Part shown: piece after piece, positions 33,217-41,489 of the stretch
Layout: each line of letters opens with the position of its first letter
Position numbering within the stretch: position 1 is the first letter of the stretch
Source of the DNA: an uncultured Slackia sp.
GTDB lineage: Bacteria > Actinomycetota > Coriobacteriia > Coriobacteriales > Eggerthellaceae
Length of the DNA: 52,962 bases
NCBI GenBank assembly: GCA_937895975.1
Contig: CALBLG010000210.1
Span: 1-52,962 of the forward strand
Direction of reading: 5' to 3'
Made by a program: the position numbers and the translations under genes
The notes under the pieces: generated by a model
The model's input: the letters and a program-made list of their open reading frames with translations, nothing else
What the model was told of the DNA's origin: nothing
Database searches by the model: none

Positions 33217-34788
33217 CTATCGCACCAAATCGATGAGCTCTTGACGGCTGTGCACGCCGAGCTTGCTATAAATATGCTTCGTATGCGTCGCAGCAGTTTC
33301 GCGCGAGATCACCAGTTCGTCGCGAATATACGGAACCGAGCGGCCGCGAGCGAGCAAGCCAAACACTTCCACCTCGCGCGGCGTAAGCCTCGCTTCCCCG
33401 GCAAGTTGGGCAATGCGGGCATCGAGGGCCGCTTCAGGGTCAATTGCCGCGCTTTGCGCGATGTCGAGGGTTTCATCGCATGCGGCATTATCGGCACCGC
33501 GCTCTTCAACGCGACTCGCGCGTTGGTCTCCCTCGCTTTGCTGCGATCGAAAGCTGTGGCCATCGTTGAGCACGAACATGACCGACACCACAAGCGCAGC
33601 CATGGCGCACGCGGATACTTGGTCGAGAGAAAACGCGCCCGCCGCCACGCCAGACCGCGCGAACGCAACGATGAATACGCCCACCATGTCGCCCAAATGC
33701 ACCGATATCCAGCCCAAGCCATACGCCTGCACGGGCGACGCAAGCCCGCGCACCGCGAAACGCGCGAAATGCATCTGGGTAATAAGGCAGAATGCGAAGC
33801 GGGCGGCAATCGCAACCATATAGGCCACGAAGAGCCCGCATTCGGGACCAAGAACGATGATGCACGCATACCCAATAACAAGAATGGGGCACATCCACCG
33901 ATACAGGAAAGCGAGAGACACGCGGCGCGGCCCAGAAATGGCCGTGAAACCGACCAGCACCATGAACACGAGCGAGGCCACGAACGAGATTTGCACATTT
34001 TCGGCGGCATCGGCCCCGTCGAACAAGGCGCCTTCAACGCAAATAATCGCGCACGCCACAAAAATGCCGAAGCAAGGACGCGCCATAACGCCGAATGCGC
34101 TGCGCAAAGGCGGCTTCGCGCAATTCGACGACGCAGAAAGCTCATCCCCGGGCTTGCCGAATTCCGAAGAAATCTGACCATTTTCGGCATCGCGCCATGC
34201 AAAGAACAGGCATGCGCCCGATGCGGCGGGCAGAAGCGACACGGCGACGATGGGAACCACGCCCGACATGGATGCAACCACCAGCCCAATAAGCGCCGCG
34301 ACAAACGCCGAGGCCGGCGCAAGGAATTCGGCGTCTTCTTGCGAAACGCGCGCGTAGTATTCTCCCCACATTATCCAAAGGAGCCCGCTGCCGAAGCCCG
34401 TCGCAAACGCCCCAAGAATATACAACACGGCCGACAAAGCGCCATCCGCAGGGTTCGCAAGCAAAAGCGGCGTAGAAAGACTGGCAGCGATTGATGCAGC
34501 GGCAAACATCCCCCGGCAATGAATTGGCGAGCCAAAACGCCGCTCAAGCGCCACGACGGCCACCAACGTAACAACCGAAGCCGCAACGGGGCATGTGGAA
34601 TACAGCATGCCTTGGGCATCAGACGGCGTAAACGACGACGCGCCAGTGCCGCCAAGCGCGCTGGTGTAGAAGACGCAAAACACCCAGGCTAGTAAAAATG
34701 CCCAGCCCAAACGGCTTAGCGACACGGCGCGAAGCCCCTCAGCTAGAAAATCAGAAATATGGCTCATCGATGCATTCATACCACTCAT
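33217..34788 (-). CDS. LuxR-type regulator with multi-spanning membrane domain
   Basis: A protein of about 523 residues. The first ~400 residues hold 10-12 hydrophobic spans (for example WAFLLAWVFCVFYTSALGG, then repeated Ala/Val/Leu/Ile segments), giving an MFS-like membrane domain. After a charged linker, residues about 455-523 form a LuxR helix-turn-helix: LTPREVEVFGLLARGRSVPYI and ETAATHTKHIYSKLGVHSRQE, in pieces of 20 or fewer. Such fusions are typical regulators next to Tat-flavoprotein genes in Eggerthellaceae, presumably sensing a substrate at the membrane. Start codons at 34824, 34788, 34779 and 34767 are all possible; I chose 34788 because TTCAGG lies just upstream. Confidence 0.8.
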   Translation of the reverse strand: MSGMNASMSHISDFLAEGLRAVSLSRLGWAFLLAWVFCVFYTSALGGTGASSFTPSDAQGMLYSTCPVAASVVTLVAVVALERRFGSPIHCRGMFAAASIAASLSTPLLLANPADGALSAVLYILGAFATGFGSGLLWIMWGEYYARVSQEDAEFLAPASAFVAALIGLVVASMSGVVPIVAVSLLPAASGACLFFAWRDAENGQISSEFGKPGDELSASSNCAKPPLRSAFGVMARPCFGIFVACAIICVEGALFDGADAAENVQISFVASLVFMVLVGFTAISGPRRVSLAFLYRWMCPILVIGYACIIVLGPECGLFVAYMVAIAARFAFCLITQMHFARFAVRGLASPVQAYGLGWISVHLGDMVGVFIVAFARSGVAAGAFSLDQVSACAMAALVVSVMFVLNDGHSFRSQQSEGDQRASRVEERGADNAACDETLDIAQSAAIDPEAALDARIAQLAGEARLTPREVEVFGLLARGRSVPYIRDELVISRETAATHTKHIYSKLGVHSRQELIDLVR

Positions 34789-34839
34789 TATGCCTGAACA
34801 TTGAGCCGATTGCGACCGGCCCAATGTCGCCCGTGCCCG

Positions 34840-34876
34840 AAATGGGACAATCGCCCCTGAGGCAATTGTCCCATTT
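34840..34876. repeat. AAATGGGACA palindromic element, copy 3
   Basis: AAATGGGACAAT (34840-34851) and ATTGTCCCATTT (34865-34876) pair perfectly across CGCCCCTGAGGCA. Read on the minus strand it closely matches copy 2, differing at a handful of positions. It ends four bases before the stop codon of the second LCP gene. Confidence 0.7.
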
Positions 34877-34880
34877 CACG

Positions 34881-36410
34881 TTAATATGCATATGAAGAGT
34901 TCGATGCGCCCGAGGCCGATTCGCTATAGCCCGTCGACCCTGCGGAATATCCCTGGTCGTAGCTGTTCGAATATCCGGACGAACCTCCGCTGTACGCCGA
35001 GCTGTCGCCGTACGTCGAGCCGGCGCTTGAGGTGGAACCGTAGCCCGAATCGTAGCCTGCGCTTGAGCCACCCGATGCCGTGCCGTTTCCATAACCCGAA
35101 TGCGTGGAATATGCGCTGGAATCGTCGTATGAGTTGTACGAGTTGCTATACGCCTCGTACGAGCCGCTCGACCCACTCGAACCCGATAGCAGGCCGCCCG
35201 TTTCTTGGTTGCCCGTCACAGTGCCATCGAGCGTGCCGCCCGTGTTCGCGTTGCGACTTTCATCCTCGTACGGCGGCAAGCCGGCATCGACGCGCTCCAT
35301 CATTTTGCGCCACGCGTCATTGTCGCTGTACTCATACCAAATATCGTTCTCGTACGACGAATACGTGGGGTTCATCGCTGACCAAATATCGTTTTCGGTA
35401 TCGATGCCGCGCATATCGGTGGCGACCGATATGATGTCGGACACTTCCATATCGGTGGTGATGTAGTCGGCCATGGCGTTCAACGTGTTCGTCATGGTAA
35501 CCACATCGGACGACATGATCTTCTTGGCGATAGCGCCCAGCACCAGGCGCTGATTGGCCATGCGGTAGTAGTCGCCCGAGCCGTAGTCGTCGTAGGCGTG
35601 ACGGCTGCGGCACAGGATGAGCGCCTGGTCGCCGTTGAGCGTTTGCAGGCCCGCGTCCACGTGACCGCCGGCCAGGTCGTCGTCGATGGTCATGGGCACA
35701 TCCACCTCGATGCCGCCCAAACCGTCAACAGCGGCCTTGAAGCCGTCAAAGTCGACCGACACGTAATGCGAGATGGGCACGCCCGCGAATTTCGAAATGG
35801 TGCTCACGACCAGCGGAGCACCGCCCAGAGCCGCCGACGCATTCAGCTTGTTGGGGCCGTAGCCCTCGATATCGACATAAGTGTCGCGTTCGATGGACAC
35901 AAGCGCCACGGTTTTGTTCGTGGGGTCGATACGCGCGAGGATCATTGAGTCGCTTCGGAAGTTGTCGCCCGCGAATTCTGCGCTTTCGGCGCGTTCCTCG
36001 GAACGGTCGGTACCCATGATCAGGCAATAGAACGGCTCGCCCGGCTGCACCGCCTCGCTCGACAGGGATGCCTTCAATTCGTCAGTCACATCTTCGTGCA
36101 GCTTGTCGCCGATGGAATTCATGTACACGACGCCCGCGAAAGCGGCACCACCAACCAGCAGCACCAGCACGATTGCGACAATGAGCGCGATAATCGGACC
36201 CTTGCGGCGCTTTTTCGGCGGCTGATACGAGTTACGGGAGTAAGGGTTTGCCGCGCCCGAAGGGCTCGCGCCCGCCGATGTATGCACCTGATGCGTAGCC
36301 TGGTGGGCAGACCGAGCGTAATTGGAATGAGTAATGGTAACGGGAACCATTCCCTGCTGAGGAGCGGCGTTACCTTGGTTTTTGTGTCTGTTATTTTTCA
36401 TGCGGAGCAT
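34881..36410 (-). CDS. LCP (LytR-CpsA-Psr) family protein with Ser/Gly/Tyr-rich tail
   Basis: A 509-residue membrane-anchored LCP protein. Start ATG 36410 follows AGGGG; a second ATG at 36401 is possible. A cytoplasmic segment (1-71), one TM (72-97) and the LCP domain (about 125-330) follow, with MGTDRS, RSDSMILARIDP, ERDTYVDIEGYGPNKLN and CRSRHAYDDYGSGDYYRMAN, so the catalytic arginines are intact. The last ~100 residues (about 408-509) are low-complexity Ser/Gly/Tyr with about 16 tyrosines (for example SGGSSGYSNSYDQGYSAG) instead of the LytR_C domain of its paralogue. The tail would sit outside the membrane and be disordered. Confidence 0.88.
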   Translation of the reverse strand: MLRMKNNRHKNQGNAAPQQGMVPVTITHSNYARSAHQATHQVHTSAGASPSGAANPYSRNSYQPPKKRRKGPIIALIVAIVLVLLVGGAAFAGVVYMNSIGDKLHEDVTDELKASLSSEAVQPGEPFYCLIMGTDRSEERAESAEFAGDNFRSDSMILARIDPTNKTVALVSIERDTYVDIEGYGPNKLNASAALGGAPLVVSTISKFAGVPISHYVSVDFDGFKAAVDGLGGIEVDVPMTIDDDLAGGHVDAGLQTLNGDQALILCRSRHAYDDYGSGDYYRMANQRLVLGAIAKKIMSSDVVTMTNTLNAMADYITTDMEVSDIISVATDMRGIDTENDIWSAMNPTYSSYENDIWYEYSDNDAWRKMMERVDAGLPPYEDESRNANTGGTLDGTVTGNQETGGLLSGSSGSSGSYEAYSNSYNSYDDSSAYSTHSGYGNGTASGGSSAGYDSGYGSTSSAGSTYGDSSAYSGGSSGYSNSYDQGYSAGSTGYSESASGASNSSYAY

Positions 36411-36531
36411 TATCCCCTGTTTACGGCCGCAAATCGAAAACAACATGCAAGCATTCGAAACCTTAACACAAGATGACAACGCGTTTCGCGCTTGACGCAA
36501 GGGCGGAACGCCCCCGAATAGCGCAACGCGG

Positions 36532-36561
36532 TTGTCCTCGCATTGGTCGGTGCGCTAGACT
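36532..36561 (+). promoter_or_regulatory. Possible promoter of the polysaccharide deacetylase gene
   Basis: TTGTCC (36532-36537) and TAGACT (36556-36561) are separated by 18 bases, 50 bases before the chosen GTG start. Confidence 0.4.
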
Positions 36562-36610
36562 GAACCCACGCAATCACACCACCGAACAATCCGCGCTCAA
36601 AGGACCCGAT

Positions 36611-38008
36611 GTGCCACAGCAGGGCTTGCACAATACCAAAAGCGGCCAGCCGCAGCGGCCATCGGTGCGGCAGCAAGGCCATTTTCGCATGGCGAACCCC
36701 TCTGGTTCAGAGAGGCATGACGCGCGCCATGGCGTTACTCCGCAACAAGCACGCGCGCAAGAGCACGCGCCCCGGCCGCGTACAGCATCGAACACCCCGC
36801 GCATGTCTCGCGCTGCTGCGCAGGCCCTGCGCAGCAAACACAAGCGTCGCTCGGCAAAGCTTCCCCTTGCGCTTGGCCTGGGGATTATCGTTGTGGCCGC
36901 AGCCGCATTCGGCCTTATGCAATGGCAAACCGCCACGCCCATTTCCGCAACCGTCAACGGGCAAAGCATCGAACTCACACGAAACGCCACAGTGCACAAT
37001 GCATTCGAGGCGTCAGGGTCGCCCGCGACGCCCGGGAACCTGCTCGACATCAACGGCGATGTGCTCCAAGAAGGCGGGGGAACCGCTTACACCGCGACGC
37101 TCAACGGCACCGTACTCGACGCCGCAAGCGCGGACGAAACAAAAATCGATGGCGGAGCCACGCTTGAGTTCGCAAACGGCTCCGACGTTGAAGAGCCTTC
37201 GACGACCGCCGAAGGCCAGCCCATCCCCCACCCCGTAAACGACCAAGGCAACGGATCGTTCCATATCATGGAACAGGCGGGGCAAGACGGCATCGGCACC
37301 ATACGCACAGGCAGCATATCTGGAAAGCAGCAGGTTATAAGCGTTGAGCAAGAACCGGTAGCTGCCGTGTATTCCCGATGCTACGCCGATGTGGCGGGCG
37401 AAAAGGTAGTCGCGCTCACTTTCGACGACGGGCCCTGGGAGCATACCAACGAGGTGCTCGATATTTTGCGCGACAACGGCGTCAAAGCCACGTTTTTCGT
37501 CGTGGGCAACCGCATATCGGGCGACGGCGTCGCAATCGTGAAGCGCGAAGCCGAAGAAGGCCATCAGGTAGCGACGCACACGTTCGACCACGCAGCCGGC
37601 AACGGGCAAAGCGTGAACTTGTCGTATATGACGCGCGACGAGCAACGCGACGAAATTTCGAAGGGCCTCCAGGCCATCGAAGACGCGACCGGCATCGTGC
37701 CGAGCCGCGTGATGCGCGCGCCTGGCGGAAATTTTCCCACCGAAGTGTGGCGCAATGTCGAAGATCTGATAGATGCCGATATTCGATGGGACGTCGACAC
37801 GCTCGACTGGGAAAAGCCCGGCGCCGGCGCCATTGAAGGCAAGCTGCTCAGCGTAACGCCCGGCGACATTGTGCTTATGCACGACGGCGGCGGCGACCGC
37901 AGCCAAACCGTCGCGGCCTTGAAAAGCGCACTGCCCAAACTTAAGGCCGCCGGCTGGAAGTTTGTAACCATCGACGAGCTGCTGAAATACCCCAAGAAAG
38001 CGTCGTAG
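36611..38008 (+). CDS. Membrane-anchored polysaccharide deacetylase (NodB domain)
   Basis: A 465-residue envelope enzyme removing acetyl groups from a cell-wall glycan. I start it at GTG 36611, with AAAGGA eight bases upstream; longer in-frame readings lack a site. A cytoplasmic basic segment (1-83) and one TM (84-104) precede an extracellular region of unknown fold (about 110-255). The NodB domain starts near 262: TFDDGP (Asp272/Asp273), THTFDH (His323 and His327), RAPGG (369-373), and LMHDGGGDRSQT near the end. All catalytic and metal ligands are present, so it should be active. It may be a peptidoglycan N-acetylglucosamine deacetylase (PgdA-like) (inference). Confidence 0.88.
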   Translation: MPQQGLHNTKSGQPQRPSVRQQGHFRMANPSGSERHDARHGVTPQQARAQEHAPRPRTASNTPRMSRAAAQALRSKHKRRSAKLPLALGLGIIVVAAAAFGLMQWQTATPISATVNGQSIELTRNATVHNAFEASGSPATPGNLLDINGDVLQEGGGTAYTATLNGTVLDAASADETKIDGGATLEFANGSDVEEPSTTAEGQPIPHPVNDQGNGSFHIMEQAGQDGIGTIRTGSISGKQQVISVEQEPVAAVYSRCYADVAGEKVVALTFDDGPWEHTNEVLDILRDNGVKATFFVVGNRISGDGVAIVKREAEEGHQVATHTFDHAAGNGQSVNLSYMTRDEQRDEISKGLQAIEDATGIVPSRVMRAPGGNFPTEVWRNVEDLIDADIRWDVDTLDWEKPGAGAIEGKLLSVTPGDIVLMHDGGGDRSQTVAALKSALPKLKAAGWKFVTIDELLKYPKKAS

Positions 38009-38039
38009 AGCAAACTGTCCAAATTTCTTGCGCGGCACG

Positions 38040-38066
38040 AAAAAGGGAGCCCGAAGGCTCCCTTTC
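38040..38066 (-). terminator. Intrinsic terminator of the ilv operon
   Basis: AAAGGGAGCC (38043-38052) pairs with GGCTCCCTTT (38057-38066) across four bases, with five T following on the minus strand, 23 bases past the ilvC stop. Confidence 0.85.
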
Positions 38067-38088
38067 GATACCAGGTTGCGAGCGTAAT

Positions 38089-39096
38089 TTACTCGGCGTC
38101 CTCGGACTTGACCCACGAGAACATGTCGCGAATCTTCGCGCCGGTCTTCTCGATTTCGTGGTTGTTGATGGCCTCGCGCTGCTCGAGCAGCCACTTGTGG
38201 TTGTTCTTGCAGTCGGCAACGAACTCGCGAGCAAAGTCGCCGTTCTGGATGCGATGCAGGATTTCCTTCATCGCCTCGCGGGACTGCTCGTTGATGACCT
38301 TCGGGCCAGCATAGTACTCGCCGTACTCAGCAGTGTTGGAGATGGAGTAGTTCATGAAGTGGATGCCCGATTCGTACATCAGGTCGACAATCATCTTCAT
38401 CTCGTGGTAGCACTCGAAGTACGCGAGCTCGGGCGGATAGCCAGCCTCGGTCAGGGTCTCGAAACCAGCCTTCACCAGCTCGACAAGGCCGCCGCAGAGC
38501 ACTGCCTGCTCGCCGAAGAGGTCTTCCTCGGTCTCCTGGGCGAAGGTCGCCTTGATGATGCCGGAGCGGGCACCGCCGACGCCCCAGCAGTAGGACATGG
38601 CGATATCCCACGCATCGCCCGTGGCGTCCTGAGCGACGCACGCGAGGTCGGGCACGCCAGAGCCCTCGGTGAACTGACGGCGAACGATGTGGCCCGGGCC
38701 CTTAGGAGCGCACATGATGACGTTGACGTCCTCGGGGGCCTTGATGTAGCCGTAGTGGATGTTGAAACCATGGGCGAACGCGAGGGTGTCGCCAGCATGC
38801 AGATGCGGAGCGATGTGCTGCTCGTAAACCTCGGGCTGCAGCTCATCGGGGATCAGGATCATGATGACGTCGGCCTCTTCGGCAGCCTCGTCCTCGAGCA
38901 TAACTTTCAGACCAGCCTCTTCGGCCTTCGCCCAGCTCTTGGAACCTTCGCGCAGACCAACGCGAACATCAACGCCCGAATCCATGAGGTTGAGCGCATG
39001 AGCATGGCCCTGCGAGCCATAGCCGATGATGGCGACCTTCTTGCCCTTGATGACCTCGGGGTTCACATCGTTCTCGTAATAGATAGTAACAGCCAT
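38089..39096 (-). CDS. ilvC: Ketol-acid reductoisomerase
   Basis: A 335-residue cytoplasmic enzyme, second step of valine/isoleucine synthesis. The nucleotide-binding motif is AIIGYGSQGHAHALN (23-37), and the cofactor-specificity loop LREGSKSW (48-55) suggests NADPH. The C-terminal knotted domain carries the Mg ligands in GVGGARSGIIKATFAQETEEDLFGEQAVL (GVGGARSGII, then ETEEDLFGEQAVL) and ELAYFECYHEMKMIVDLMYE. The short class I form matches the length (about 330). Last gene of ilvD-ilvB-ilvN-ilvC, 45 bases after ilvN. Confidence 0.96.
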   Translation of the reverse strand: MAVTIYYENDVNPEVIKGKKVAIIGYGSQGHAHALNLMDSGVDVRVGLREGSKSWAKAEEAGLKVMLEDEAAEEADVIMILIPDELQPEVYEQHIAPHLHAGDTLAFAHGFNIHYGYIKAPEDVNVIMCAPKGPGHIVRRQFTEGSGVPDLACVAQDATGDAWDIAMSYCWGVGGARSGIIKATFAQETEEDLFGEQAVLCGGLVELVKAGFETLTEAGYPPELAYFECYHEMKMIVDLMYESGIHFMNYSISNTAEYGEYYAGPKVINEQSREAMKEILHRIQNGDFAREFVADCKNNHKWLLEQREAINNHEIEKTGAKIRDMFSWVKSEDAE

Positions 39097-39141
39097 GGTT
39101 TCTCCTTTTCTTTGACTGTATGCAACGAATGAATGTATCTG

Positions 39142-39624
39142 CTAGTCCTTGGAATTCCTGGACATCGCGATTTTGCCGGTGCGGACGAGTTGCTTCAGGC
39201 CGTAGGCGCGGAAGAGGTCTTCCATCGCTTCGAGCTTGCTCTCGTCGCCCGTCGCCTCGATCGTGAGCGAGTTGCGGCCCACATCGACAATGTTGGCACG
39301 GAACACGTTCGCAATTTCGATAATCTCGTGGCGTCGCTCGGCCGGGGCGCTCACCTTGAACAGCGCCAACTCGCGCTCGATCGCGTCCTCGTCGGTGAGG
39401 TCGGTGATCTTGTACACGCTTACCAGCTTGTGCAACTGCTTGGTGATTTGCTCGTAGCCAACTTCGTCAGCGTTCACGATGGCGGTAAGGCGGCTCATCG
39501 TGGGGTCCTCGGTGGGAGCAACGGTGAGCGATTCGATATTGAAACCGCGGCGAGAAATCATACCGGTGACGCGCGAAAGCACGCCCGACTTGTTCTCGAC
39601 CAGCACGGAAAGGATGTGCTTCAT
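39142..39624 (-). CDS. ilvN: Acetolactate synthase regulatory subunit
   Basis: A 160-residue regulatory subunit (IlvN/IlvH) that gives valine feedback control to IlvB. The ACT domain is at residues 3-75 (HILSVLVENKSGVLSRVTGM, RRGFNIESLTVAPTEDP), followed by the C-terminal IlvN domain (about 85-160). Its start shares one base with the ilvB stop (TAATG), so the two subunits are translationally coupled. Confidence 0.94.
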   Translation of the reverse strand: MKHILSVLVENKSGVLSRVTGMISRRGFNIESLTVAPTEDPTMSRLTAIVNADEVGYEQITKQLHKLVSVYKITDLTDEDAIERELALFKVSAPAERRHEIIEIANVFRANIVDVGRNSLTIEATGDESKLEAMEDLFRAYGLKQLVRTGKIAMSRNSKD

Positions 39625-41489
39625 TATTGTTCAGCCCCTTCCTTGTCGGCCTTCTTGCCAGCGCCTGCTCCGTTCACGCGCACAGCGCCCAGCGTGACGT
39701 CGATCGCGCCGATGACGTTGTCAAGCGCCGCGCCCGGCGCGACCATCGGGTATACGTTCTGATCGGCCGAAATCGCCACATCAAGCAGGTACGGCTTGTC
39801 GCTGGCAAGCATGCGCTCGATGGCGGCGGGCACGTCTTCAGGCTTTTCCACCCGCTCGGCTTCCCACGAATACGCGTCGGCGAGCTTCACGAAATCGGGG
39901 TTCGCGTCGAGCACCGTGGACGAGTAGCGCTCGTGGTAGAACAGCTTCTGCCACTGGTGCACCATGCCCAGCGCGCGGTTATCGAGCAGGAACACTTTCA
40001 CGGCCGCGCCGTTGATGGCGGCGGTGGCCATTTCCTGGCTGTTCATCTGGAACGAGCCGTCACCGGCCACGCACACGACCTGCTTGTCGGGACAGCCGAT
40101 TTTAGCGCCAATGGCCGCAGGGAAGCCGAAGCCCATGGTGCCAAGGCCGCCACTGGAAAGGAACGTGCGGGCGTGCTCGCGGGCGATGTGCTGATGAGCC
40201 CACATTTGGTGCTGTCCCACTTCGGTGGTGACGACGGAATTGTCGGGGTCGAGCTGCTTCGACAGCTCGTCAAGCGCGACCTCGGGGACAATCTGGTTCG
40301 GGTAGTCGCTGAACTGGTCGTCGTAGTACGGCCAGCGCTCGCGCCACTCGTTCACCATTTCGACCCACGCGTCATCGTTGGGCGTGGCGCCCGATTTCTC
40401 GAGCTGGGCCACGATGCCGCCCAAAATGCCCTGAGCGTCGCCGACGATGGGTACGTTCGCCTCGCGGATCTTGCCGATTTCGGCGGGGTCGATGTCAATA
40501 TGGATGACCTTGGCGTTCGGCGCGAACTCATCAAGCTTGCCGGTAACGCGGTCGCTGAATCGCGCGCCCGCGGCAATGATGAGGTCGCATTCCGTCATGG
40601 CCATGTTGGCGTACTTGGAGCCATGCATGCCCACGGGGCCCAAGCTCAACGGGTGCGAACTGGGGAAACAGCCCTTGCCGATAAGCGTGGTAACCACGGG
40701 AATCTGCATGGCCTCGGCCAATGCCTTGAGCTCGGCGCAGGCATGCGAACTCACGATGCCGCCGCCAGCGTAGAGCAGCGGGCGCTTCGACTGCTGGATA
40801 AGAGCCGTGGCCTGCTTGATCTGTTTCGCGTTGCCTTTGTAGGTGGGGCGATAGCTGGGGATGTTCACGCTGTCGGGGTAGTGGAACACCATCTCGGCGC
40901 CCTGCAAATCGCTGGGAATGTCGATGAGCACCGGGCCCGGACGACCGGTGGAGGCGATATAGAACGCCTCGCGGAACGTTTGGGTAAGCTCGTCGGTGGA
41001 CTGCAGCAGGAAGCTGTGCTTCACGATGGGCATGGTGATGCCCACGATGTCAGATTCCTGGAACGCGTCGGTGCCGATGACGCCGCGCGTCACCTGGCCC
41101 GAAATAACCACCATGGGGATGGAGTCCATATAGGCCGTGGCGATGCCGGTGACGGTATTGGTGGCACCCGGGCCGCTGGTTACCAGCACAACGCCCACTT
41201 TCCCCGTGGCGCGCGCATAGCCATCGGCCATGTGCGTGGCGCCCTGCTCGTGGCGAGCCAGCACATGGTGCAGCTGCTTGCTATCGTAGAGCGCGTCATA
41301 GATTTTAATGGCTTGGCCGCCGGGGTAGCCGAACACGGTGTCGACGCCCTCGGCTTCGAGCGATGCGATAATCGCCTGGGCGCCGGTAAGCGTTTTGCCC
41401 TCGTGCTCGGTGTGGCTGCCGGGGCCAAGCGGCTTGCCTTCAATGGCCAGCTGCTTTTGGGCCAGCTTGTCGTTTAAGGTATTCGTCAT
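39624..41489 (-). CDS. ilvB: Acetolactate synthase catalytic subunit
   Basis: A 621-residue ThDP- and FAD-dependent enzyme making acetolactate or acetohydroxybutyrate. The N-terminal domain has TVFGYPGGQAIKIYDAL near 50 with the catalytic Glu in LARHEQGATHMADGYAR (near 81), and TSGPGATNTVTGIATAYMDS near 105. The ThDP/Mg motif is VAGDGSFQMNSQE with DNRALGMVHQWQ. An N-terminal extension of about 30 residues and a C-terminal Gly/Lys/Ala tail exceed the usual ~570 residues. The ATG overlaps the ilvD stop (ATGA). Confidence 0.95.
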   Translation of the reverse strand: MTNTLNDKLAQKQLAIEGKPLGPGSHTEHEGKTLTGAQAIIASLEAEGVDTVFGYPGGQAIKIYDALYDSKQLHHVLARHEQGATHMADGYARATGKVGVVLVTSGPGATNTVTGIATAYMDSIPMVVISGQVTRGVIGTDAFQESDIVGITMPIVKHSFLLQSTDELTQTFREAFYIASTGRPGPVLIDIPSDLQGAEMVFHYPDSVNIPSYRPTYKGNAKQIKQATALIQQSKRPLLYAGGGIVSSHACAELKALAEAMQIPVVTTLIGKGCFPSSHPLSLGPVGMHGSKYANMAMTECDLIIAAGARFSDRVTGKLDEFAPNAKVIHIDIDPAEIGKIREANVPIVGDAQGILGGIVAQLEKSGATPNDDAWVEMVNEWRERWPYYDDQFSDYPNQIVPEVALDELSKQLDPDNSVVTTEVGQHQMWAHQHIAREHARTFLSSGGLGTMGFGFPAAIGAKIGCPDKQVVCVAGDGSFQMNSQEMATAAINGAAVKVFLLDNRALGMVHQWQKLFYHERYSSTVLDANPDFVKLADAYSWEAERVEKPEDVPAAIERMLASDKPYLLDVAISADQNVYPMVAPGAALDNVIGAIDVTLGAVRVNGAGAGKKADKEGAEQ

